Source: Bacillota bacterium
GTDB lineage: Bacteria > Bacillota > Clostridia > Lachnospirales > Lachnospiraceae
Direction of reading: 5' to 3'
NCBI GenBank assembly: GCA_023421075.1
Contig: JAEZUM010000015.1
Coordinates: 1-22,144, forward strand
Length of the DNA stretch: 22,144 nucleotides
In this document: positions 15,741 to 22,144 of the stretch, piece after piece
Layout of the letters: each line of letters opens with the position of its first letter
How positions within the stretch are numbered: position 1 is the first letter of the stretch
The notes under the pieces: model-generated
Database searches by the model: none
What the model was told of the DNA's origin: nothing
The model's input: the letters and a program-made list of their open reading frames with translations, nothing else
Program-made: the position numbers and the translations under genes

Positions 15741-16871
15741 ATGAAAGGTGCATTTTATACAGGTGAGTACCGAAATCTGTTCAAGGAGTTCGGCTATGAC
15801 GAAAAAGAGATTGATCAACGATTAGAAGAGGCATATCAGACGATATTCTACGGACCGGAGGACGAGAAGTTCTATCATGAGGTTGGTGAGGATATGGCTT
15901 ATTTTGAGGACACCGGTAACTTTGATGCTAGAACAGAAGGCATGTCTTATGCCATGATGATGTGTGTTCAGAGAAACTGGAAGAAGGAATTTGATAAGCT
16001 TTGGAAGTTTACCAAGACCTATATGTGGATGGATTATGGTTGGAATAAGGGCTATTTTGCTTGGTCTGTTCAACCGGATGGAACAAAGAATTCCGAAGGA
16101 CCGGCACCGGATGGTGAGGAATATTTCGCTCTTGCATTATTTTTTGCATCAAACCGATGGGGAGACGGCGATGAAATCTATAATTATTCCAAAGAGGCCA
16201 GAGATATCCTGCATGCCTGTGTTCATAAAGGCGAAGAAGATTTTCCCGGAGATCCTATGTGGGAACCCTCCAATAAGCTGATTAAGTTTATACCAAATTG
16301 TAATTTCTCGGATCCATCCTATCATCTGCCTCACTTCTATGAATTGTTTGCTTTATGGGCAAATGAGGCGGATCGAGCATTTTGGAAGGATGCAGCTGCT
16401 GCCAGTCGTGAGTATCTGAAGAAAGCATGCCATCCTGTAACCGGACTTGCTCCCGAATATGCTCATTATGATGGAAGCCCTTTCATGAAGGATAACAGAG
16501 AGCGCTATTACAGTGATGCTTATCGTGTTCCTGCAAATCTTGGATTGGATTATGAATGGTTTGCAGCAGATGAGTGGGAAAGGGAATGTGCCGATAAGAT
16601 TCAGACCTTCTTCTGTGATACAGTGAAGGGCAGAAATGATATGGTATATGAGTTGGACGGAACAATTATAGAAGAGAAGGCGCTGCATCCGGTGGCTATA
16701 ATAGCAACCAATGCGGAGGCTTCCTTAGCAAGTAAGGGAAGCTTTCAGAAGGAATGTGTAGATCTCTTCTGGAATACACCTCTTCGTAAGGGGGAACGCC
16801 GTTATTACGATAATTGTCTGTATCTGTTTGCTTTTATGGCATTGAGCGGTAATTACAGAATTTATAAATAG
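15741..16871 (+). CDS. GH8 reducing-end xylose-releasing exo-oligoxylanase (Rex type)
   Basis: Rex enzymes (EC 3.2.1.156) remove xylose from the reducing end of xylo-oligosaccharides by inversion. The 376-aa protein has no signal peptide, so it acts in the cytosol on imported oligomers. It closely resembles the Bacillus halodurans Rex as I recall it: GAFYTxEYRNLFKEFGY at the start, DxRTEGMSYxMMM and GYFAWSxQPDGTKN. E66 in RTEGMSY fits the general acid, D259 in YYSDAYR the general base, and H316 in KALHP the residue linked to exo specificity. GGAGGT (15730-15735) lies five bases before the ATG. A perfect 18-bp palindrome upstream suggests its own regulator. It is followed by a repeat element and then the GH94 gene. 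EC assignment is by resemblance only. Confidence 0.9.
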   Translation: MKGAFYTGEYRNLFKEFGYDEKEIDQRLEEAYQTIFYGPEDEKFYHEVGEDMAYFEDTGNFDARTEGMSYAMMMCVQRNWKKEFDKLWKFTKTYMWMDYGWNKGYFAWSVQPDGTKNSEGPAPDGEEYFALALFFASNRWGDGDEIYNYSKEARDILHACVHKGEEDFPGDPMWEPSNKLIKFIPNCNFSDPSYHLPHFYELFALWANEADRAFWKDAAAASREYLKKACHPVTGLAPEYAHYDGSPFMKDNRERYYSDAYRVPANLGLDYEWFAADEWERECADKIQTFFCDTVKGRNDMVYELDGTIIEEKALHPVAIIATNAEASLASKGSFQKECVDLFWNTPLRKGERRYYDNCLYLFAFMALSGNYRIYK

Positions 16872-16883
16872 TAACGAACTCTT

Positions 16884-16919
16884 ACAATAGAAGGCTCGCT
16901 ATGCGTGCTTTCTATTGTC
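16884..16919. repeat. 29-bp interspersed palindromic repeat, copy B, with extended stem
   Basis: The 29-bp core is at 16887-16915 and shares GCGTGCTTTCTAT with copies A and C. Here the arms extend to a 12-bp stem with one G-U pair (ACAATAGAAGGC at 16884-16895 with GCTTTCTATTGT at 16908-16919). It begins 13 bases after the GH8 stop and no other terminator is visible there, so it may end or process the GH8 transcript. Confidence 0.75.
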
Positions 16920-16970
16920 ATAAACAAGTGGTATTACACGATCAAATCGCTTGTCATGAAATTGGAAATT

Positions 16971-17104
16971 GCCCTTCGGGGTTCTTTCATAAGAATTAAA
17001 AGTGCTTAGCACAATGAGGGAGTAGAGTGAAGAAAAAAACTTCACTCGGAAGGAAGTCACTTACGGCTTCTTTCGCGATAATTTATGATGGCGCTATGCG
17101 CCAT
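16971..17104 (+). promoter_or_regulatory. Structured leader upstream of the GH94 gene
   Basis: Four short inverted repeats lie in series: GCCC-TTCG-GGGT (16971-16982, a C(UUCG)G tetraloop); GTGC-TTA-GCAC (17002-17012); GAGTGAAG with CTTCACTC around seven A (17025-17047, perfect 8-bp stem); and ATGGCGC-TAT-GCGCCAT (17088-17104), which ends three bases before the GH94 RBS. I found no convincing sigma-A promoter here. The arrangement suggests RNA-level control, but no known riboswitch was recognised. Confidence 0.5.
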
Positions 17105-17118
17105 AATGGAGGGTTTGT

Positions 17119-19512
17119 ATGAATTACGGTTATTTTGATGAGAAAAAAAAGGAGTATGTCATTACGAGACCGGATACACCGGCGCCTTGGGCGAATTATT
17201 TGGGTTCACCGGAATATGGTGCAATCATCTCGAATAATGCAGGTGGTTACAGTTTCGTAAAGAGTGGTGCCAACGGAAGAATAAGCCGTTACATCTTCAA
17301 TCAGGAGGATAAACCGGGGAGATATGTTTATCTGCGTGATGATGATGCGGGCGATTATTGGTCTGCGTCCTGGCAGCCAGTGGGGAAACCTCTTACAGAG
17401 TATTCGAGCCAGTGCCACCATGGTACCGCTTATACCACGATTAAGGCACAGTATAAGGGGATTGAATCAGAGGTGCTTTATTACGTACCTCTGAACAAGA
17501 CCTATGAGGTTTGGAAGGTTACTTTAACGAACACGAGTGACAAGCCTCGTAATCTATCGGCCTTTGGTTTTGTAGAATTTACCAATGAGGGTAATTATGA
17601 GAATGATCAGGTAAATCTACAGTACACATTGTTTATCACGAAGACATATTTTAAGGGAAATAAGATATTACAGACAATCAATGAAAACGTTCATAAGAAT
17701 GAAGACGGAAAGAGTGCTACAACCCGGTTCTTCGGTTTGGCAGGAGCAGAGGTTACGTCCTATAACGGCGACAAATCCCATTTTATAGGCAGCTATCACA
17801 GCTTCCACAACCCGATCGCCGTTGAAAAGGGAATGTGTGATAATGTGCTGAACTATAATTCCAATGCATGCGGAGCACTTCATACCAAGATGGCGTTGCA
17901 GCCCGGTGAATCCAAGGAGTTTGTATTCCTACTCGGTCAGAAGAGTGATAAAGAATCGAGTGATATCCTTGATACTTATGCTGATAAAAACACAGTTACC
18001 ACAGAGATTAATGAGTTAATCAATTACTGGCATGGTAAGCTATCCAACTTCCAGGTGAAGACTCCCGATGAGAACTTCAATGCAATGTTGAATACCTGGA
18101 ACGCTTATCAATGCTTTATTACCTTCATCTGGTCCAGAGCGGCATCCTTTATCTACGCAGGTCTTCGTAACGGCTATGGTTATCGTGATACGGTTCAAGA
18201 TATTCAGGGTATCATCCATCTGGATCCGTCTATGGCGAAGGAAAAGATACGTTTTATGTTATCCGCACAGGTGGATAATGGCGGTGGACTTCCCTTAGTG
18301 AAATTCGATCACAACGCAGGACATGAGGATACTCCGGATGATGCCTCCTATGTACAGGCGACCGGACACCCGGCATATCGTGCGGATGATGCACTATGGC
18401 TATTCCCTACCGTATATAAATATATGGCGGAGACCGGTGATAAGCAGTTCTTAGATGAGGTGATTCCTTATGCAAATAAGGAGGAAGGTGATGTTTACGA
18501 TCACTTAAAGCGTGCCATCAATTTCTCCATGGAGCGACTTAGCGTGCACAACATGCCGGCAGGTCTTCATGCTGATTGGAATGACTGCTTAAGACTCGGT
18601 AAGAAGGGAGAGTCTACCTTTGTTGCCTTCCAGCTATATTATGCAATGAATGTAATTCGCAATATTGCCATGGATCGAAATGACCAGGAGTATATTGCTT
18701 ATCTCGATAGGGTTCAAAAGGATCTGGGTGAGACATTGAATGTAAACTGCTGGGAAGGGGACCGCTTCATCCGTGGTTTCAAGGAGGATGGACAGGTCAT
18801 CGGTTCCAAGAAGGATCCCGAAGCAAGCATGTGGGTAAATCCTCAGTCCTGGGCAGTAATCAGTGGTCATGCAACAAAGGAGCAGGCGGAGCTGGCACTG
18901 GAGAGTGTTCATCGGGAACTCAATACCGAGTATGGCGTCAGGACCATGGCTCCCTCCTATGTGGATCATGCCTTTGAAGGAGCACTGGCAATCCTGTTCA
19001 ATCCCTCCACGAAGGAAAATGGCGGTATCTTCTCACAGCCCCAAGGTTGGATTATTCTTGCGGAGGCTCTGATGGGACACGGAAACCGTGCTTATGAATA
19101 CTTCACGGAATGCTGTCCTGCAACGCAGAATGATCATGCAGAGATTCGCGTCATCGAGCCCTATGCTCACGGCCAATTTACGGAGGCAACCGACAGCCCC
19201 TTCTTCGGACGCTCCCATACTCATTGGTTAACAGGAACCGCATCCACCGTTATGGTAGGTAGTGTGGAAGGTATACTAGGAATGAGACCGGATCTGAATG
19301 GTCTTCTGATTGCCCCCAGCATTCCGAGTGAGTGGAAGGAGTTCTCTATTGAGAAGAGCTTCCGCGGTAAGAAGCTGAATATTAAGGTTCAGAACCCGAA
19401 TGGTGCCGAGAGCGGCTTTAAGGAGTTCTATGTAAACGGCGTGAAGCTGGAGAAGAACTACCTGCCTGAGAGCATGATGAAGGAAATAAATGATATACTT
19501 CTAGTGATGTAA
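17119..19512 (+). CDS. GH94 glycoside phosphorylase (cellobiose/chitobiose phosphorylase-like)
   Basis: GH94 enzymes split beta-linked disaccharides or oligosaccharides with inorganic phosphate, releasing an alpha-sugar 1-phosphate and saving ATP. The 797-aa protein has no signal peptide and is cytosolic. The N-terminal beta-sandwich shows YVITRPDTPAPWANYLG, NNAGGYSF and YVYLRDDDAGDYWSASWQPV, as in chitobiose and cellobiose phosphorylases. The (alpha/alpha)6 domain shows GYRDTVQD, DALWL, the proton-donor motif ADWNDCL (D489), GGIFSQ and HWLTGTAS. In the two relatives I recall, the phosphate-contacting residue in GIFxH is His; here it is Gln (Q640). GGAGGG (17108-17113) is five bases before the ATG. 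Its neighbour is a xylan enzyme, so a xylose-containing acceptor is possible, but cellobiose, laminaribiose and cellobionate cannot be excluded. Confidence 0.88.
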   Translation: MNYGYFDEKKKEYVITRPDTPAPWANYLGSPEYGAIISNNAGGYSFVKSGANGRISRYIFNQEDKPGRYVYLRDDDAGDYWSASWQPVGKPLTEYSSQCHHGTAYTTIKAQYKGIESEVLYYVPLNKTYEVWKVTLTNTSDKPRNLSAFGFVEFTNEGNYENDQVNLQYTLFITKTYFKGNKILQTINENVHKNEDGKSATTRFFGLAGAEVTSYNGDKSHFIGSYHSFHNPIAVEKGMCDNVLNYNSNACGALHTKMALQPGESKEFVFLLGQKSDKESSDILDTYADKNTVTTEINELINYWHGKLSNFQVKTPDENFNAMLNTWNAYQCFITFIWSRAASFIYAGLRNGYGYRDTVQDIQGIIHLDPSMAKEKIRFMLSAQVDNGGGLPLVKFDHNAGHEDTPDDASYVQATGHPAYRADDALWLFPTVYKYMAETGDKQFLDEVIPYANKEEGDVYDHLKRAINFSMERLSVHNMPAGLHADWNDCLRLGKKGESTFVAFQLYYAMNVIRNIAMDRNDQEYIAYLDRVQKDLGETLNVNCWEGDRFIRGFKEDGQVIGSKKDPEASMWVNPQSWAVISGHATKEQAELALESVHRELNTEYGVRTMAPSYVDHAFEGALAILFNPSTKENGGIFSQPQGWIILAEALMGHGNRAYEYFTECCPATQNDHAEIRVIEPYAHGQFTEATDSPFFGRSHTHWLTGTASTVMVGSVEGILGMRPDLNGLLIAPSIPSEWKEFSIEKSFRGKKLNIKVQNPNGAESGFKEFYVNGVKLEKNYLPESMMKEINDILLVM

Positions 19513-19550
19513 TAATCAATATAAAGATAAAACAACAAAACGTTTCACTT

Positions 19551-19613
19551 GTCATGAATGGTCAAGCCCTGCTGAGGATGAATGGTCCTCTGCAGGGCTT
19601 GACCATTCATGAC
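19551..19613. terminator. Very long hairpin after the GH94 gene
   Basis: Two perfect 22-base arms (19551-19572 and 19592-19613) are extended inward, past one T-T mismatch, by GAGGA/TCCTC with a 7-base loop. It starts 38 bases after the stop and ends exactly where repeat copy C begins. There is no U-tract right after it, so it may be a bidirectional terminator or an mRNA 3' end stabiliser. Confidence 0.75.
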
Positions 19614-19642
19614 ATAGAAAGTTCGAGCAGCGTGCTTTCTAT
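19614..19642. repeat. 29-bp interspersed palindromic repeat, copy C
   Basis: This is the most symmetric copy: ATAGAAAG at the left end and CTTTCTAT at the right end are perfect reverse complements, with TTCGAGCAGCGTG between. It directly abuts the long hairpin. It shares GCGTGCTTTCTAT with copies A and B, and TTCATGAC just upstream with copy A. Confidence 0.8.
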
Positions 19643-19645
19643 CGT

Positions 19646-19674
19646 TTGTATTTATCTGGTATTTATGCTAAAAT
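19646..19674 (+). promoter_or_regulatory. Extended -10 promoter of the GGDEF gene
   Basis: TTGTAT (19646-19651), 17 bp, and TAAAAT (19669-19674) preceded by TGC (19666-19668) form an extended -10 sigma-A promoter. The start of transcription would be near 19681, leaving a leader of about 60 bases. Confidence 0.65.
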
Positions 19675-19740
19675 TGTAAGTATATACAGCAATAATGCGA
19701 AAGCTAAAATTATTGGAAGATATCACATATGAGGAGTATT

Positions 19741-21393
19741 ATGATCGATACAAGGAGTGAAATTAATAATATACTAAGGAATGCAAAAGCGATAACAATC
19801 TCTCAACCAATAAAAGCCTATAACATGTGTAAAGAAGCCTTTGAACTGTCACAGAGGAATGACTTAAGGGAAGAAGAGGGGTATTCCTTGCTCGGTATGT
19901 CATTGGCCTGCCGTGCAAAATCGGAGATTAATCAAATGCTGGAGTATTCCTTTAACGCGCTCGAATTGTTTGAGGATTTACAGCATCCGGATGGGCAGGT
20001 TAGAGCCTTAAACATGATCGGCATTGCGTATTTCTATCATTCGGAATACGAACAAGCACTTGACTATCTGTTGGCTGCACAGAATATCTTAAAGGATCAT
20101 AAGGACAGTTATATGCTTAGCTGTATATTAAATAATATGGGGGAAGCGATGCGTGAATCCGCCAGGTACGACGAAGCACTGACCTTTTATCATCAAGCAC
20201 TCAGCTTAAGCTCCGAAGCTGCTTCGCAGGTTAACACAGCCTCTTTGTTGGGCAATATCGGTGAGGTATACTATCTTCAGAATAAAATTAAGGATGCTCT
20301 TGAATTCTTTATGCAAAGCTATCATATACTGCTGGAAGAAAAGGACGATATCATTCTTGCTGAGATAGAAAATAAAATCGGTAAGGTTCATTCAGTCAAT
20401 CAAAATCAAAGTGAGGCTGAAAAATTCTATCAAATGGCTCTTCATCGACTGGAGAATAGTGAAAATAAGTTCTATGAAATCGATGTCTTAATCAATATGG
20501 CACAGATGAAATTCGATATCGATAAGAATGCCACAAGCGATTACCTTGAGCGTGCCATGCAGTATGCAAGGAACACAAATGCTAAGAAAAAGCTGAATAT
20601 AATTTACAAAGAGATGTCTGAATATTATGAGAGCATCCATGCGTATAAGGAGGCATTGCTCTATTATAAAAGATATCATAATAACGAAAAAGAAGTGTCC
20701 GTCTCCATCGTGGGCAATAAGTTTGAGGCTCTGAAGCTGGAGCTGGAGCATTATAATGAAAAGCAAAACAATCTGGAGGTTAGCTTGCTGAATACCAGGC
20801 TGGAGCTGGAGATTGCCCGTCAAAAAAACGAATTAGAGAAGATACAGAAGTTAAATGAGACTCTGGAAGAAAAAGCATATCTGGATGAACTTACCGGAGT
20901 ATCCAATCGAAGAGATATCAATAGCCGGCTATACCGGAATTGGGAGGATACCGTTCTAAGGAATCAAATCATCGCTCTGTTCATTATTGATATTGATGAT
21001 TTTAAAAAATACAATGATTGCTGGGGGCATATGGAAGGAGATATATGCCTACAGAAGGTAGCAAAGCGAATGAAAGAAATTCAGATAAGCAATAAGGATG
21101 TGTTTGGCAGATTCGGAGGAGAAGAATTTATCTATTTCTCCTTAAACAGAAGCTATGATAACACCTACAGATTGGGAGAGCTTCTACGGTCTGAGATCGA
21201 AAATATGAATATAACCTACCTGAAGGATGATAAGCCGAGTAGGCTAACAATTAGTGTCGGAGGAGTATGGGGAAGAATTTCAGAATTCGAAGGTATCGAT
21301 GAAATACTCCAATATGCCGATCAGGAATTATATAAAGCAAAAACCGCCGGGCGAAACCAAATTAGTATAATGAGAAAAAGTACTCCGGAATAA
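19741..21393 (+). CDS. Soluble TPR-GGDEF protein, probable diguanylate cyclase
   Basis: The 550-aa protein joins a helical TPR sensor to a GGDEF domain that makes the second messenger cyclic di-GMP. At least four TPR units are visible at about 88-120, 128-160, 168-200 and 208-240 (for example ILNNMGEAMRESARYDEALTFYHQAL). A coiled coil (about 325-380, LELEHYNEKQNNLEVSLLNTRLELEI) links to DELTGVSNRRD. The catalytic domain has IIDIDDFKKYND (metal D417) and the signature GGEEF (459-463), so it should be active. The inhibitory RxxD site is not kept: the Arg position is Ser. There is no membrane segment, so the signal is probably an intracellular partner. I prefer the ATG at 19741 because GAGGAG (19731-19736) is four bases upstream; the ATG at 19729 is also possible. 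The gene has its own promoter and terminator. Confidence 0.92.
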   Translation: MIDTRSEINNILRNAKAITISQPIKAYNMCKEAFELSQRNDLREEEGYSLLGMSLACRAKSEINQMLEYSFNALELFEDLQHPDGQVRALNMIGIAYFYHSEYEQALDYLLAAQNILKDHKDSYMLSCILNNMGEAMRESARYDEALTFYHQALSLSSEAASQVNTASLLGNIGEVYYLQNKIKDALEFFMQSYHILLEEKDDIILAEIENKIGKVHSVNQNQSEAEKFYQMALHRLENSENKFYEIDVLINMAQMKFDIDKNATSDYLERAMQYARNTNAKKKLNIIYKEMSEYYESIHAYKEALLYYKRYHNNEKEVSVSIVGNKFEALKLELEHYNEKQNNLEVSLLNTRLELEIARQKNELEKIQKLNETLEEKAYLDELTGVSNRRDINSRLYRNWEDTVLRNQIIALFIIDIDDFKKYNDCWGHMEGDICLQKVAKRMKEIQISNKDVFGRFGGEEFIYFSLNRSYDNTYRLGELLRSEIENMNITYLKDDKPSRLTISVGGVWGRISEFEGIDEILQYADQELYKAKTAGRNQISIMRKSTPE

Positions 21394-21418
21394 GGTATAA
21401 CCACGGACTGACATAAAT

Positions 21419-21459
21419 AGAGGACTGTTGCGATTATGTGTTTTCTGCAACAGCCCTCT
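21419..21459. terminator. Terminator between the convergent GGDEF and PLP-lyase genes
   Basis: AGAGGACTGTTGC (21419-21431) pairs with GCAACAGCCCTCT (21447-21459), a 13-bp stem with one A-C mismatch and a 15-base loop. It lies 25 bases after the GGDEF stop and 6 bases before the end of the minus-strand gene, with short T-rich runs on both sides, which suits a bidirectional terminator. Confidence 0.7.
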
Positions 21460-21465
21460 TTGATT

Positions 21466-22144
21466 CTAATGTTCGGTTATCGCCCGGTGTAACTGCTCAA
21501 GGGCCTTCGCTAAGGTCTGCCTCTGGCAGGCAATGTTAATTCGTTCAAAGCCTTCGCCTTCGGGACCGAAGATATGACCGGGATCCAGCCATAGCTTTGC
21601 CTTATGGACAATTAACTCTTCCAATTCCTTTCTCGATAGCTGTAATGCACTAAAATCCAGCCATATCAGATAAGTTCCCTGTGGCTCGATCAGCTTGATC
21701 ATAGGAAGCTTCTCCGTTAAGAATTCTCTGACATAATCAAGATTACCAAGTAAGTATGACTTAAGCTGCGTCAACCAGGGCTCCCCGTATTGATAAGCGG
21801 CTTTACATGCAGCCAGTCCCAAAGTATTCAGTTGGCTATATCCGCTCTTGGCTATCTCAAGCTTAATCTTCTTTCGAAGAGCTTCGTTTTGTATGAAAAT
21901 ATTTGATACCTGCAGGCCTGCAAGATTAAAGGACTTGCTGGGGGCAGTGCAGGTTATTGTATTTGATGCAAATTCTTCACGGATGTTTGAGAAGACTATA
22001 TGCTGATAGCCCGGGTAGGTAAAATCACAATGGATTTCGTCGGACACGACAATGACCTGATGTCTTTGACAAATCTCTCCCATATGGATCAGCTCTTCTC
22101 TCGTCCAGACTCGTCCTACCGGGTTATGAGGGTTTCACAATAGG
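21466..22144 (-). CDS. MalY/PatB-type PLP C-S lyase, C-terminal part with an in-frame TGA
   Basis: This is the distal part of a fold-type I PLP enzyme of the MalY/PatB group (cystathionine beta-lyase or cysteine-S-conjugate beta-lyase). Visible are NPHNPVGRVW, the PLP-binding DEIHCDF (Asp), the Schiff-base lysine in SKSFNLAG, and the carboxylate-binding Arg in FERINIACQRQ. About 225 codons of roughly 390 are inside the window; the N-terminus lies past the right edge. Upstream of the internal ATG at 22083 the homologous sequence clearly continues, but the codon before NPHNPVGR is TGA (22137-22135) where relatives have Cys (LC-x-P-x-NP). So either the gene is broken by a nonsense change, or there is a sequence error near the edge. 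The rest of the frame shows no other damage. Confidence 0.8.

Noticed and set aside
17119..19512. Naming the GH94 protein cellobiose phosphorylase
   Set aside because: Family membership is clear, but the substrate residues cannot be matched to one specificity and the GIFSQ variant argues for caution.
11672..19642. CRISPR array from the 29-bp repeats
   Set aside because: The copies are about 5.2 kb and 2.7 kb apart, imperfect, palindromic, and there are no cas genes or spacer-sized intervals.
22100..22144. Selenocysteine insertion at the TGA in the PLP lyase
   Set aside because: TGA at a Cys position invites this reading, but the bases just downstream do not form a convincing SECIS stem-loop by eye, and I know of no selenoprotein form of this family at that residue.

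Overview
The window looks like a chromosomal segment of an endospore-forming, plant-polysaccharide-degrading Firmicute, most likely a Lachnospiraceae member related to the Lachnoclostridium/Clostridium phytofermentans group. The grounds are moderate-to-low GC, strong AGGAGG-type ribosome binding sites, an alpha/beta-type spore DNA-binding protein, AddAB instead of RecBCD, and cytosolic xylan/beta-glucan-type enzymes. All 14 stop codons I could read are TAA (11) or TAG (3); none is TGA.

Layout. (1) 1-41: start of a divergent gene cut by the left edge. (2) 146-7480: addB-addA, the recombinational repair helicase-nuclease, 27 bp apart. (3) 7518-8625: a small spore protein behind a sigma-G-like promoter, then a HAD-family protein and a long hairpin. 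(4) 8686-11664: a ROK-family repressor (XylR-like) divergent from xylulokinase xylB, with a good sigma-A promoter before xylB and a strong terminator after it. (5) 11672-12472: a small membrane-anchored protein that resembles chagasin-type (I42) protease inhibitors. (6) 12508-15527: a 28-bp tandem duplication, a class I methyltransferase, an AEC-family transporter and hslO (Hsp33). (7) 15624-19642: a GH8 enzyme of the reducing-end xylose-releasing exo-oligoxylanase (Rex) type and a GH94 glycoside phosphorylase, each preceded by inverted repeats. (8) 19646-21393: a soluble TPR-GGDEF protein. (9) 21466-22144: the C-terminal part of a MalY/PatB-type PLP lyase on the minus strand, cut by the right edge and carrying an in-frame TGA.

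How the genes work together. The repressor, xylulokinase and Rex-type GH8 suggest intracellular use of imported xylo-oligosaccharides: Rex releases xylose from the reducing end and XylB phosphorylates xylulose made from it. Xylose isomerase and an importer are not in the window. The GH94 enzyme probably does phosphorolysis of a beta-linked disaccharide. Its substrate cannot be read from the sequence, and it has Gln where the family members I recall have a phosphate-binding His.

The most unusual non-coding signal is a 29-bp imperfect palindrome present three times at constant length, just downstream of xylB, GH8 and GH94. Two copies directly follow a long terminator-like hairpin.
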